Assembly: GCF_019218295.1 (NCBI RefSeq) | Contig: NZ_JAHUZF010000002.1 | Span: 124,001-188,000, forward strand | Reading direction: 5' to 3' | Length of the DNA: 64,000 nucleotides | Source of the DNA: Maritimibacter sp. DP1N21-5 | GTDB taxonomy: Bacteria > Pseudomonadota > Alphaproteobacteria > Rhodobacterales > Rhodobacteraceae | Shown here: positions 42,311-50,852 of the stretch, piece by piece | Position numbering within the stretch: the stretch's first letter is position 1 | Layout of the letters: the number at the start of each line of letters is the position of its first letter | Program-made: the position numbers and the translations under genes | The notes under the pieces: generated by a model | Told to the model about the DNA's origin: nothing | Databases searched by the model: none | What the model saw: the letters and a program-made list of their open reading frames with translations, nothing else

Positions 42311-43218
42311 TACTCGCGCTCGGCGCGGTGGCCTTCTTTCTTGCGGCGCTCTGGGCGCTGGGCGGATTGACGGCGGCGCGGCTCGCCATTGTCGAGGCGC
42401 AACGCGCGTTTCAGGCAGACCTGGCCGGCGGGGTCCGGGCGCTCAAGGCGGGGACACCCGGCGCCGCCCTGAGTCTCGCCGGGCTCGGCTTTGTCTACGG
42501 CGTTCTTCACGCGGTCGGCCCGGGGCACGGCAAGGTCGTCATGGGGGCCTGGGCCTGGTCGACGCGGGCGAGCCTGTGGCGGGTGGTGGCCATCACCGTG
42601 ATCGCGAGCCTCGCGCAGGCGACCACGGCCATCGTCATCGTTCTGGCCGGGGCCTTGATCTTCGACCTTGGGCGCGAGGCGTTGACGGGGATCGCCGAGG
42701 GGCCGGTGACGACGCTGGGCAATCTGGTGATCGCGGGGCTGGGCGCCTGGCTCGTCCTGCGCGGCGTCCGCGGATTCTGGCGGATGGATCGGGTGTCGGT
42801 GGCTCACGCCGGGCACCACCACGACCACGGACACCACCACCGTGCGCAGGACCACCATCACGCCCACGGCGCAGAGTGCGACTGTGGCCATGCGCATACG
42901 CCCGACCTCGAGGCGAGCGCGAAGGCCACGCTCCCCGAAGCTCTGGCGCTTATCGCGGGCGTGGCGCTCCGGCCCTGCACGGGGGCGGTGTTCCTCATGC
43001 TCCTCACCTGGATGATCGGTGCGGTCTGGGTCGGGATTGCCGCGACTTACGCGATGGGGCTTGGCACCGCGCTGGTGACATTGGCCGTTGCCTTGACCTC
43101 GACGAGCCTGCGCGGTGGTCTGGGTGAAGTCGGCGCCCGCCATGCCGGATCGATCCGTGTCATCGGGCACGGCGCGGAACTTGCCCTCGGGCTTCTGGTG
43201 ATTGCGCTTGTAATCTGA
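42298..43218 (+). CDS. NicO/RcnA-family metal permease, ZevB-like
   Basis: A 306-residue inner-membrane transporter with about seven spans. GLGFVYGVLHAVGPGHGKVVMGAW (about residues 61-84) is the NicO signature with metal-binding His, and LIAGVALRPCTGAVFLML is the second conserved repeat. Between them is a loop very rich in His (HAGHHHDHGHHH, DHHHAHG) plus CDCGHAH, a cytoplasmic or periplasmic metal buffer. It overlaps the DUF1007 gene, so they form one system. Direction of transport and metal are inferred. Confidence 0.87.
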   Translation: MRRLILALGAVAFFLAALWALGGLTAARLAIVEAQRAFQADLAGGVRALKAGTPGAALSLAGLGFVYGVLHAVGPGHGKVVMGAWAWSTRASLWRVVAITVIASLAQATTAIVIVLAGALIFDLGREALTGIAEGPVTTLGNLVIAGLGAWLVLRGVRGFWRMDRVSVAHAGHHHDHGHHHRAQDHHHAHGAECDCGHAHTPDLEASAKATLPEALALIAGVALRPCTGAVFLMLLTWMIGAVWVGIAATYAMGLGTALVTLAVALTSTSLRGGLGEVGARHAGSIRVIGHGAELALGLLVIALVI

Positions 43219-43260
43219 CACCGGAAAGGCGAGGACCACACGCCCTGTCGCCCGAAAGGA

Positions 43261-43285
43261 AAGGCCGGGATGTGATCCCGGCCTT
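43261..43285. terminator. Bidirectional terminator between zevB-like and DUF805 genes
   Basis: AAGGCCGGGAT-GTG-ATCCCGGCCTT is an 11-bp perfect stem between convergent genes; T-rich sequence follows on both strands (GTTGTAAC rightwards, TCCTTT leftwards). Confidence 0.78.
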
Positions 43286-43310
43286 GTTGTAACACGATCC
43301 GTGTTCCCGC

Positions 43311-43736
43311 TTACCCCGCCGGAGGCACCCGGTTCAGGGGCTCCTCGGGCGCCGGTGTGCCACTGCCACCAAGCGGATCTGGGCCGAAGCGGTTGGGCCC
43401 GTCCGTGCCCTTGGTCGCCGTCCACCACAGGATGACGAGAAAGCCCACGATCGGGATCAGGAGCAGAAGCTGCCACCAGCCGGAGCGGTCCGTGTCATGA
43501 AGCCTGCGCGCCGTTACGGTCACGGCGGGCACGATGGTGATCAGCGTAAAGATCAGGTTGAGCGGCCCCGTGGTTCCTGCCACCGGCGCGAAGAGCATCG
43601 CGTCAAGGGCAGAGGCCACGAGGGAGCCCAGAAAAATGAAGAGCACGAACCACCAGAACTCCGACCGCTGCGCGCGGCCGTTCACGTCGGCGTATTTTTC
43701 GCGCAGGCAGGTGTGAAGCGCTGTTTTCCAATCCAT
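43311..43736 (-). CDS. DUF805 membrane protein (second of pair)
   Basis: A 141-residue protein with about four membrane helices. DUF805 features: cytoplasmic start (TALHTCLREKYADVNGRAQRSEFWWFVLF), RRLHDTDRSGWWQLLLLIPIVG, and a C-terminal NRFGPDPLG tail. A few DUF805 proteins (YhaH, YhaI) are known only as small inner-membrane proteins. It follows a paralogue 27 bp upstream. Function unknown. Confidence 0.88.
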   Translation of the reverse strand: MDWKTALHTCLREKYADVNGRAQRSEFWWFVLFIFLGSLVASALDAMLFAPVAGTTGPLNLIFTLITIVPAVTVTARRLHDTDRSGWWQLLLLIPIVGFLVILWWTATKGTDGPNRFGPDPLGGSGTPAPEEPLNRVPPAG

Positions 43737-43763
43737 GGTCCGTCTCTCCTTCCAGATCCTCGA

Positions 43764-44228
43764 TCAGGCGACCGGGGGCACCGAGCTTGGCGCATAGCCG
43801 CCACCACCGCCCGCGCCGTCGATGGGATCGGGACCGAAGCGGTTCCCTCCCTTGTCGCCGGCCTTGGCATACCAGACGATGAGAATGATGATACCGATGA
43901 GCGGGATCAACCCGATCAGGATCCACCAGCCGGATTTGTTGATGTCGTGCAGACGCCGCACGCCCACCGCGATCGACGGGATCAGCGTGGCCAGCCCGAA
44001 GATCATCGACAGGATCGGCGTGTCGGTCGAGGACGAGAAGTTGTAGTCGCCCGTCGCGAGGCTTCCGGTTTCGGTCGTCGTGCCGAAGAGCACGCTGTCG
44101 ACGACGCCCAGCACGATGTTCACGATGAAACAGAAGAGCACGAACCACCAAAGCTCGGCCCGGCGCGAACGGCCCTTGAAGACCGCGTATTTCGAGAAGA
44201 CGGCCCTGACGGCCTCCATCATGTTCAT
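43764..44228 (-). CDS. DUF805 membrane protein (first of pair)
   Basis: A 154-residue paralogue of the downstream gene: SKYAVFKGRSRRAELWWFVLFCF, then RRLHDINKSGWWILIGLIPLIGIII and NRFGPDPIDG, with four membrane helices and a Gly-rich C-terminus. The start at 44228 (MNMMEAV) is preferred over a further 14 residues; GGGGAC lies just before it. Tandem duplicates of this family are common; the role is unknown. Confidence 0.86.
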   Translation of the reverse strand: MNMMEAVRAVFSKYAVFKGRSRRAELWWFVLFCFIVNIVLGVVDSVLFGTTTETGSLATGDYNFSSSTDTPILSMIFGLATLIPSIAVGVRRLHDINKSGWWILIGLIPLIGIIILIVWYAKAGDKGGNRFGPDPIDGAGGGGGYAPSSVPPVA

Positions 44229-44360
44229 GTCCCCAGATCTCCGTGTTCGGTAATGTTTTCGTGAAGACACTTTGCCTCAACCACGGCGAAAAGCAACGCG
44301 GGCCTTGGCGGGCGGGCCACATTCATGTTTTCGCTTGCGTTTATCCTGCTCCCCCGGGGC

Positions 44361-44969
44361 TCAGGACTTCTTTCCGATCTTCGTTTCGGTCCCGGCCAGG
44401 ATGCGCCGGATATTGGGGATATGGCGCAGGTAGATGAGCCCGGCCAGCGCAACGAGGAGCAGGGTCATCTGCGGATAGCCGAGGAGATAGGCCCAGAGCG
44501 GCGTGAGCAGAGCAGCGACGAGCGCCGCAAGCGAGGAGATGCGAAAGAGCGCGGCGGTGACCAGCCAGGTGGCGCCGGCGGCGAGAAACACCGGCCAGGC
44601 GAGCCCGAGCAACGTGCCGAGCCAGGTCGCCACGCCCTTGCCACCCTTGAACCCGAGATAGAGGGGGAAGCAGTGACCGAGAAAGGCCGCGAAGCCCGCG
44701 AGTTGCGCCGCATCGGGACCGAAGACGGCACGCGCGATCAACACCGCAATGCCGCCTTTGCCCGCGTCGAGGATCAGGGTGAGGAAGGCAGCGAGCTTGT
44801 TGCCGGTGCGCAGCACATTGGTCGCGCCGATGTTGCCGGACCCGATCTGGCGCAGGTCGCCCAACCCGAAGAGCCGCGCCATGACGATGCCGAAGGGCAC
44901 CGACCCGAGCAGATAGGCCACGAGCGCGGTCAGAGCGAGAAGCGGGATCGGTGTGATGAGGTCGGGCAT
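44361..44969 (-). CDS. plsY: Glycerol-3-phosphate acyltransferase PlsY
   Basis: A 202-residue membrane enzyme transferring acyl from acyl-phosphate to glycerol-3-phosphate. Conserved motifs: GSGNIGATNVLRT (about residues 43-55), LDAGKGGIAV, GHCFPLYLGFKGGKGVAT (about 97-114), with five membrane spans. It is the last gene of the pyrB operon direction, 100 bp after the GNAT gene; pyrC-plsY adjacency is common in alphaproteobacteria. Confidence 0.95.
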   Translation of the reverse strand: MPDLITPIPLLALTALVAYLLGSVPFGIVMARLFGLGDLRQIGSGNIGATNVLRTGNKLAAFLTLILDAGKGGIAVLIARAVFGPDAAQLAGFAAFLGHCFPLYLGFKGGKGVATWLGTLLGLAWPVFLAAGATWLVTAALFRISSLAALVAALLTPLWAYLLGYPQMTLLLVALAGLIYLRHIPNIRRILAGTETKIGKKS

Positions 44970-45069
44970 GGTGCGTCCGAGGCAGGGAAGGTCGTCGCCT
45001 TGTCGCAGATTGTGCGGGTCTGGGAAAGGGTGCGCGGGCGGGTGAACCGGGCTGTGGTCGCCAATGGGC

Positions 45070-45510
45070 TCACAGGTCTATCGCCATCAGCGGCAGCATC
45101 CGGTTCGGCCATGTGGCCGAGGGCACCTCGCCGATCCTGGTCATGCCGAGGTGCCGGTAGAAGCCCTCGGCGTAGGGGTCGGCATCAAGCGTAAGACGAG
45201 ACGCCCCGCCGCCGCGCGCGGTCGCAAGCGCCCAGTCGAAAAGCGCGCGTCCGATGCCCCGCCCCATCGCAACCGGATGCACGAACAGCAGGAAGATATG
45301 CGCCTCGTCGCCCGGGATCACCACATGGACGACCCCCTGCACGCCTTCGTCCTCCCAAAGCGCGAGTCCCGGGCCAAGGTCGGCCGGTTTCGGCGACAAC
45401 TCGTCCCGGCAGGCCTCGAGAAAGACCCGGTCGTAGCCCCAATGCGCTTTGGCGGCCATGGTCACGTTGGCCATGGCCGGAAGGTCGTCTAGGGTAGCAA
45501 GGCGGATCAT
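45070..45510 (-). CDS. GNAT-family N-acetyltransferase
   Basis: A 146-residue acetyltransferase. The acetyl-CoA loop is FLLFVHPVAMGRGIGRALFDWAL (about residues 73-95), with the catalytic-side strand LTLDADPYAEGFYRHLGMTRIG near the C-terminus. Substrate unknown (small molecule or protein N-terminus). It is 24 bp downstream of the dihydroorotase homologue and in the same direction. Confidence 0.87.
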   Translation of the reverse strand: MIRLATLDDLPAMANVTMAAKAHWGYDRVFLEACRDELSPKPADLGPGLALWEDEGVQGVVHVVIPGDEAHIFLLFVHPVAMGRGIGRALFDWALATARGGGASRLTLDADPYAEGFYRHLGMTRIGEVPSATWPNRMLPLMAIDL

Positions 45511-45534
45511 GAAGCGTCCCGGTTTCGGCTGTGC

Positions 45535-46806
45535 TCAGTCCTCGAAGGGATAAACCCTTTGGCCGCCGACCCATGTGCCGAGGATCCGGCCTTCCATGCG
45601 CGCTTCGTCGAAAGGCGTGTTCTTGGACTTGGACTCGAGCTTGAAGCGGTCCATCACGAAGGGCACGTCCGGGTCGAAGAGGACGAGGTCGGCGCGGTTC
45701 CCAATGGCCAGCGTGCCCCCGGGCAGGTCGAAGCGCCGGGCGGGATTGAGCGAGAGCGCGCGCCAGAGCGTGGGCAGGTCCATCGCACCGGCTTGCACCA
45801 GCCGAATGGCGGCGGGAAGCAGCGTCTGGAGCGCGACGGCACCCGAGGCGGCTTCCTCGAAGGGCAGGCGCTTGCTTTCCTCGTCCTGCGGAGTGTGCAT
45901 CGAACAGACGATGTCGATGAGGCCCGAGGCCACCGCCTCGACCATGGCGAGCCGGTCGTCCTCGGACCGGAGCGGCGGCTTCAGCTTGAAGAAGGTGCGG
46001 TAGTCGCCCACGTCCAGCTCGTTGAGCGTCAGGTGATGGATGTTGACGCCTGCGGTCACGTCCAGCCCCGCCGCCTTGGCGCGTTCGAGCACGGGCAGGG
46101 CGGCCGCGGTGGACAGGCTGTCGGCGTGGTATTTCACGCCCGTCATCTCGACCAGCGCGAGGTCGCGTTCGAGCCCCATCCGTTCGGCCATGGGCGACAC
46201 GGCGGGCAAGCCCCGGAGCGAGGCGAACTTGCCCGAGGTGGTGGCTGCGCCCTTCGACAGCGAGGGGTCTTGCGGATGAGCCATGATCAACGCGCCCAGC
46301 GACCGGGCATAGGTCATCGCGCGCGAAAACACCTTGTTGTCGGGGGTCACGTGGTCGCAATCGGTGAAGGCCACGGCGCCCGCGTCCAGAAGGAACCCCA
46401 TCTCGACCATCTCGCGCCCTTCGCGCCCCTTGGTGAGGGCGGCCATGGGATTGACCCGCACCGGCGCCCGTTCGCGCGCCCGGCGTTTGACGAAGTCCAG
46501 CGTCTCGGGGTTGTCGATGGCGGGGGTCGTGTCGGGGCGGGTGACCATGGTGGTGACGCCCCCGGCGGCGGCGGCGCGGCCCGCCGTCCTGAAGCCCTCC
46601 TTATGCCGTTCACCCGGCTCGCCGATCTTCACGCCGATGTCGATGATCCCCGGGGCAAGGCATTTGCCACGGCAGTCCACGATTTCTCCCCGTTCACCAT
46701 CATCCCGCGCGACGATCTCGCCCATCTCGACGGTGAGAGAGCCCAGCGTGTCGGTGCCCGCCTCGGGGTCGATCAGGCGAGCGTTGGTGAAGGTGATCAG
46801 GGTCAT
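45535..46806 (-). CDS. Dihydroorotase homologue lacking metal ligands (PyrX / PyrC'-type)
   Basis: A 423-residue amidohydrolase-fold protein in the pyrB operon. Length and overall pattern are dihydroorotase, but the metal-binding HxH is missing: the strand that should read D-x-H-x-H-x-R-E-P-G is IDIGVKIGEPG, and the catalytic Asp segment (usually A-T-D-H-A-P-H) is VCSMHTPQ. AHPQDPS and VNIHHLTLNE keep single histidines. Catalytic dihydroorotase activity is therefore unlikely. In Pseudomonas an inactive PyrC' is a structural partner of aspartate transcarbamoylase; a similar role with PyrB is inferred. A functional pyrC must lie elsewhere. Its start overlaps the stop of the 196-residue membrane-protein gene. 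Confidence 0.85.
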   Translation of the reverse strand: MTLITFTNARLIDPEAGTDTLGSLTVEMGEIVARDDGERGEIVDCRGKCLAPGIIDIGVKIGEPGERHKEGFRTAGRAAAAGGVTTMVTRPDTTPAIDNPETLDFVKRRARERAPVRVNPMAALTKGREGREMVEMGFLLDAGAVAFTDCDHVTPDNKVFSRAMTYARSLGALIMAHPQDPSLSKGAATTSGKFASLRGLPAVSPMAERMGLERDLALVEMTGVKYHADSLSTAAALPVLERAKAAGLDVTAGVNIHHLTLNELDVGDYRTFFKLKPPLRSEDDRLAMVEAVASGLIDIVCSMHTPQDEESKRLPFEEAASGAVALQTLLPAAIRLVQAGAMDLPTLWRALSLNPARRFDLPGGTLAIGNRADLVLFDPDVPFVMDRFKLESKSKNTPFDEARMEGRILGTWVGGQRVYPFED

Positions 46807-47393
46807 TGCAGGGTCTCTGTGGGCAGGGGCGGCGGCGTATCGGTCGCGATCTCGTCGTCGTAGTCGCGAACCTTGTGGATCTTCTTGCGGACGATGCGCA
46901 TAACGGCGTGGCCGTCCTCGAGCCGGAAGAAGCCCACGGGAACGGTGTAGGTGCGGCCCTTGGAGCCGCGCTTGGTCTCGTGGCCGAAGATGATGTCATC
47001 GGGCGGGCCGGCCTTGAACTCCACCAGGGCGTCCTGCACCGGATAGGAGACCAGCGATCTGCGCTTGAAGAGGAAGTCGGTGGCGACGATGGCCCGGCGG
47101 TCGGTCAGCGTGTACCAGGTGTTGCGGCGCGAATAGGTCGAGCCGAAGATCGACCAGAAGACGATACCGACGCCGACCGAGAAATGGATGAGGCCGAACA
47201 TCCAGAACGGCCCGCCGCCCATCGAGGCCGCGCCGACCATCCAGAAGAGCGCGAAGCCCGCGAAGAAGATGCCGAAGGCGATCGTCACCACATTGGACAG
47301 CGCGATGTGGAAATCCTGCAGGGGCCGGCCCTGCCAGAGGATCGTTTCGCCGTCGTCGAGGATGCCTTCCCAGCCTGCCGGGGTGTCGGTCAT
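46803..47393 (-). CDS. Bacterial-PH-like membrane protein in pyrB operon (196 aa)
   Basis: A 196-residue protein: N-terminal GILDDGETILWQGRP, two membrane helices (ALSNVVTIAFGIFFAGFALFWMVGAAS and FWMFGLIHFSVGVGIVFWSIFG), then a beta-rich domain with NTWYTLTDRRAIVATDFLFKRRSLVSYPV, the Y-x-L-T-D-R-R pattern seen in bacterial PH (YdbS-like) domains. ATGA overlaps on both sides. Function unknown; second of two such proteins here. Confidence 0.75.
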   Translation of the reverse strand: MTDTPAGWEGILDDGETILWQGRPLQDFHIALSNVVTIAFGIFFAGFALFWMVGAASMGGGPFWMFGLIHFSVGVGIVFWSIFGSTYSRRNTWYTLTDRRAIVATDFLFKRRSLVSYPVQDALVEFKAGPPDDIIFGHETKRGSKGRTYTVPVGFFRLEDGHAVMRIVRKKIHKVRDYDDEIATDTPPPLPTETLQ

Positions 47394-47815
47394 GTCGCGC
47401 CCTTCTCAATCGTTCTCGCGGCTGCTGCCGGGTCGGACAGATACTTGATCATATGCTTGTCACCGGTGTCGGTGATCACCTGAGCGGCCGAGAAGATGGA
47501 GCGGGCCTTTGCGATCCGGGCGCGGGGAATGTCCATGCCCGAGGGGGCGATAAGACGACGGTCGGTGAGGGTCCAGGTCTGTCCGAGCGCCTCGGAGGCG
47601 ACATAGACCCCGCGCACGCCGATGGCGGCCAGAGCCCCCACGACACCGGTCCAGGCATGTTCGTTGCCCATGAAGATGAGCAGCCCGGCACCGGCAACGC
47701 TCGCGATGGCGGCGAGCATGATGTGTTCCTTGACATAGGTCGCGCGGCTCGCGGTGAACTGCGCGATCATCGTCTCGCCTTCGGCCAACACCGGGGTGGT
47801 TCTGTTTTCCGTCAC
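47390..47815 (-). CDS. Bacterial-PH-like membrane protein in pyrB operon (141 aa)
   Basis: A 141-residue protein starting at GTG 47815, which overlaps the upstream stop (GTGA); a much longer frame to 48454 would run through two other genes and is rejected. Two membrane helices (IMLAAIASVAGAGLLIFMG and TGVVGALAAIGVRGVYVA) precede QTWTLTDRRLIAPSGMDIPRARIAKARSIFSAAQV, which shares the W-T-L-T-D-R-R pattern with the next gene. The two look like divergent paralogues. Function unknown. Confidence 0.72.
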   Translation of the reverse strand: MTENRTTPVLAEGETMIAQFTASRATYVKEHIMLAAIASVAGAGLLIFMGNEHAWTGVVGALAAIGVRGVYVASEALGQTWTLTDRRLIAPSGMDIPRARIAKARSIFSAAQVITDTGDKHMIKYLSDPAAAARTIEKGAT

Positions 47816-48369
47816 GCAACCCACCAGATCAGAAGGGCGAGGATCGCCACGAGCAGAGACGACAGCGCGATTACACGCCAGGGAAAGGAGGTCGGCGTCA
47901 CCGTGGTCGGCCCGCCGCCTGCGACAACGCCCTCGGCGCTGCGCGACATCGGGGGGACCGAGGCGGTGAGATGGCCCTTGGCCGCGTATTTGCCCACGAA
48001 GCGCGCGGGCGGCTGGGGCGAGAAGCGGCCAGGTTCGGTCACCGCCTTGGCGTGGACCAGCACAACGAGCTGGCTCACGCTTTCCAGCTTGGCCGCATCG
48101 GGCGCGACTTCGCTTTCGTCCATGCCGTTGGCATCGGCGAGGTAACGGGCAAGCCCGTATTCCGCGATGCGATTGTCCGGGAAGACTTCGACATGGGCCG
48201 GGTCGAGGCTCTCCACGCCCAGCACGCGGGGCAGGGGCCAGCCCTCGTCCGCGCCGTCGGCCTCCCACATGGGAAGTTCGTCGGTAGGGACCTTCAGTTC
48301 GAACACCCAGATCGTGCGGGGCTGCGGTTGTCCTGAAAACGCGAGGTCGGTGTCGTCGATATCGCTCAT
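47812..48369 (-). CDS. Tail-anchored uncharacterised protein in pyrB operon
   Basis: A 185-residue protein with a long soluble acidic N-terminal part ([39 protein letters not shown]...) and one C-terminal membrane helix ([20 protein letters not shown]), so it is probably tail-anchored with the main domain in the cytoplasm. No family recognised. It overlaps pyrB and the following gene by 4 bp each. Confidence 0.72.
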   Translation of the reverse strand: MSDIDDTDLAFSGQPQPRTIWVFELKVPTDELPMWEADGADEGWPLPRVLGVESLDPAHVEVFPDNRIAEYGLARYLADANGMDESEVAPDAAKLESVSQLVVLVHAKAVTEPGRFSPQPPARFVGKYAAKGHLTASVPPMSRSAEGVVAGGGPTTVTPTSFPWRVIALSSLLVAILALLIWWVA

Positions 48370-49328
48370 ACCATGGTTCCTTCCGTGTCTGATACACGTT
48401 CGGAACGCAGGTTGCGGGCCAGGAGGTCCATCGCGGCCATGCGAACGGCGACACCCATTTCGACCTGCTCCTGAATGACGGAGCGGTTGATGTCGTCGGC
48501 GATGGTCCCGTCGATCTCCACGCCGCGGTTCATCGGGCCCGGGTGCATGACGATGGCGTCGGGCTTGGCATGGGCCAGTTTCTCGGCATCAAGGCCGTAG
48601 CGGTGGTAGTATTCGCGCTCGGAGGGGATGAAGCCGCCGTCCATGCGTTCCTTCTGGAGCCTCAGCATCATGACGACGTCGGCGCCTTCCAGCCCCTTGG
48701 CCATGTCGTCATAGACTTCGACGCCGAACGCGCCGATCTGGCTGGGCATCAGGGTCGGGGGACCGACGAGCCGCACGCGATTTTCCATCTTGCCCAGAAG
48801 GATCAGGTTCGATCGTGCCACGCGGCTGTGGGCGATGTCACCGCAGATCGCGATGGTCAGGCGATGAAGCCGCCCCTTGGCGCGCCGGATCGTCAGCGCG
48901 TCCAGAAGCGCCTGCGTCGGGTGTTCGTGCTTGCCGTCACCGGCGTTCAGCACCGCGCAGTTCACCTTGGACGCGAGCAGGTTCACTGCGCCCGAATGGG
49001 GGTGGCGGACCACCAGAAGGTCCGGGCGCATGGCGTTGAGCGTGAGGGCGGTGTCGATCAACGTCTCGCCCTTTTTGATCGAGGACGCCTGCATTGCCAT
49101 GTTCATCACATCCGCACCGAGCCGCTTGCCCGCGATCTCGAACGAAGCCTGCGTGCGGGTCGAGTTCTCGAAGAACATGTTGATCTGGGTCAGCCCCGCG
49201 AGCGCGTCGGAGCGTTTGTGCGGAGAACGTGAGAGGTCGACATAGCGGTCGGCGAGGTCGAGAACGGTCGTGATTTCCGCAGGGTGGAGCGGTTCGATCC
49301 CCAAAAGGTGACGGTGGCGAAATGTCAT
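48366..49328 (-). CDS. pyrB: Aspartate carbamoyltransferase catalytic subunit
   Basis: A 320-residue enzyme of pyrimidine synthesis joining carbamoyl phosphate and aspartate. Carbamoyl-phosphate motif [13 protein letters not shown] (about residues 52-64), [23 protein letters not shown], and [14 protein letters not shown] (about 133-146). Length is typical. It is first of a minus-strand operon with three membrane proteins and a dihydroorotase homologue. No regulatory-chain gene (pyrI) is present, consistent with the inactive dihydroorotase being its partner. Confidence 0.96.
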   Translation of the reverse strand: MTFRHRHLLGIEPLHPAEITTVLDLADRYVDLSRSPHKRSDALAGLTQINMFFENSTRTQASFEIAGKRLGADVMNMAMQASSIKKGETLIDTALTLNAMRPDLLVVRHPHSGAVNLLASKVNCAVLNAGDGKHEHPTQALLDALTIRRAKGRLHRLTIAICGDIAHSRVARSNLILLGKMENRVRLVGPPTLMPSQIGAFGVEVYDDMAKGLEGADVVMMLRLQKERMDGGFIPSEREYYHRYGLDAEKLAHAKPDAIVMHPGPMNRGVEIDGTIADDINRSVIQEQVEMGVAVRMAAMDLLARNLRSERVSDTEGTMV

Positions 49329-49465
49329 GGCCGGGACCCCCTTGTTCTTTCGGGCTTATAGCAGGGGCCGGGGGCGGGGCAATCCAAAAGGGGCGGTCCC
49401 CAAGCCCGGCAGCGGGGACGATACGCGCCATGGACGGGCTCTTCCAGCGGGCCTAGGTTACGGCC

Positions 49466-50260
49466 ATGGAATCGGCACTCGATTGGCATCAGGCGAAAGC
49501 CCTCCTCGATTGGTATGTCGAGCTTGGCGTCACCGACACGGTGGGCGACGCACCGATCAACCGTTATGAACTGGAGGCGCAGGCGCCCAAACACCTGCGC
49601 GTGTCCGCCGCGGTGGCCCCAGCGCAGGACGTGGCGCCCGAACCTCAACGTGTCGATTGGGTGGCCGAGGCCCGGCGGGTCGCGGCCTCGGTCGACAACC
49701 TCGAGACGCTGGCGCAGGCGATGCAGGATTTCGAGGGCTGCGAACTCAAACGAGGCGCCCGGAATTTCGTCTTTGCGGACGGCATGCCCGCCGCCCGCGT
49801 CATGGTGGTTGGCGATGCTCCGGGGCCGGAGGAAGACCGCGACGCGCGGCCCTTCGTCGGCCGGGAGGGCACGCTTTTCGATGCCATGTTCGCGGCCATC
49901 GGTCTGAAGCGCGACGTGCCGGATGCCGAGGCTGCGCTCTATGCGCTGCCCGTGATCCCCTACCGCACGCCATCGGACCGCGTGACCCATGACGGGGAGC
50001 TCGAGATGTTCCGCCCTTTTCTCGCCCGACATGTGTTCCTCGCGGACCCGGATGTGATCGTGGCCATGGGGTCCGTGGCCGCGAGGGCGCTGACCGGGGC
50101 GTCGGGCATCAAGCGGGCCCGAGGGCGCTGGGCCACGTTTGAGGGCAAGCCGGTGATGCCGATGTTCCATCCGCGCGAGTTGCTCCGGGCACCGCAGGAC
50201 AAGAAGGCCGCCTGGGCCGATCTGCTCGAGGTGCAGGCCCGGCTCAGGAGCGGCGCATGA
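49466..50260 (+). CDS. Uracil-DNA glycosylase family 4/5-like protein without Fe-S cysteines
   Basis: A 264-residue protein with the UDG fold: VMVVGDAPGPEEDRDARPFVGREGTLF (about residues 112-138; family 4 has GEAPG) and MFHPRELLRAP near the C-terminus (family H-P-x-x-L-L-R). The four cysteines that bind an iron-sulfur cluster in family 4 are missing except Cys92, and the segment that normally carries the active Asn and a Cys reads YALPVIPYRTP. The N-terminal 90 residues are extra. It could be a divergent glycosylase or a non-catalytic DNA-binding relative. It overlaps the phosphoesterase gene by 4 bp. Confidence 0.78.
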   Translation: MESALDWHQAKALLDWYVELGVTDTVGDAPINRYELEAQAPKHLRVSAAVAPAQDVAPEPQRVDWVAEARRVAASVDNLETLAQAMQDFEGCELKRGARNFVFADGMPAARVMVVGDAPGPEEDRDARPFVGREGTLFDAMFAAIGLKRDVPDAEAALYALPVIPYRTPSDRVTHDGELEMFRPFLARHVFLADPDVIVAMGSVAARALTGASGIKRARGRWATFEGKPVMPMFHPRELLRAPQDKKAAWADLLEVQARLRSGA

Positions 50261-50850
50261 AGATCCTTGCCTTTTCCGACATGCATCAGGCGCGCTCACG
50301 GGCCGCTGATATCGTCGCAGCGAGTGCCGGGGCGGATCTGGTCATCGGTGCGGGCGATTTTGGAAACCAGCGGCGCGGCGTCGCGGAGGCGATGGAGATG
50401 CTGTCAGGCATCAAGGCGCCTTTCGTCATGGTGCCGGGCAACAATGAGAGCCTTGCGGAACTGAATGCCGCCGCACCTTCGGGCGCGCATGTGCTGCATG
50501 GGACGAGCGTGGAGATCGACGGCGTAACGTTTTTTGGGATCGGGGGCGGGATACCGCCATTGCCGGGTTGCGACTGGTCGTGGGATTTCACCGAGGGCGA
50601 GGCCGAGGCGCTTCTGTCGGGCGCGACGACTGCGGATGTGATCATCTCTCACTCGCCGCCGCGCGGGATCGCGGATGTGGTCACCGGGCTGGGGCCCGTG
50701 GGCTATCTCGCGCTCAGGGAAACGGTCGAACGGGTGCAACCGAAGCTCGTGGTCTGCGGGCATATTCACGACTGCTGGGGGCAGGAGGGGCTGATCGGCG
50801 CGAGCCAGGTCCGCAACCTTGGTCCCACGGTCAACTGGTTCGAGGTGTGA
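50257..50850 (+). CDS. Calcineurin-like metallophosphoesterase
   Basis: A 197-residue enzyme. Dimetal motifs in order: FSDMHQ (residues 6-11), GAGDFGNQ, PGNNES, ISHSPP, GHIHDCWGQ. This set (D-x-H, G-D, G-N-x-E, H, G-H-x-H) is intact. Substrate could be a nucleotide, phosphoprotein or nucleic acid end. Translational coupling with the UDG-like gene suggests a DNA-repair or nucleotide link (inference). Confidence 0.9.
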   Translation: MKILAFSDMHQARSRAADIVAASAGADLVIGAGDFGNQRRGVAEAMEMLSGIKAPFVMVPGNNESLAELNAAAPSGAHVLHGTSVEIDGVTFFGIGGGIPPLPGCDWSWDFTEGEAEALLSGATTADVIISHSPPRGIADVVTGLGPVGYLALRETVERVQPKLVVCGHIHDCWGQEGLIGASQVRNLGPTVNWFEV

Positions 50851-50852
50851 GC

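Noticed and set aside
43764..44228. Toxin-antitoxin or defence cassette in the DUF805 pair
   Set aside because: Both genes are ordinary small DUF805 membrane proteins; there is no toxin, antitoxin or mobile-element signature nearby.
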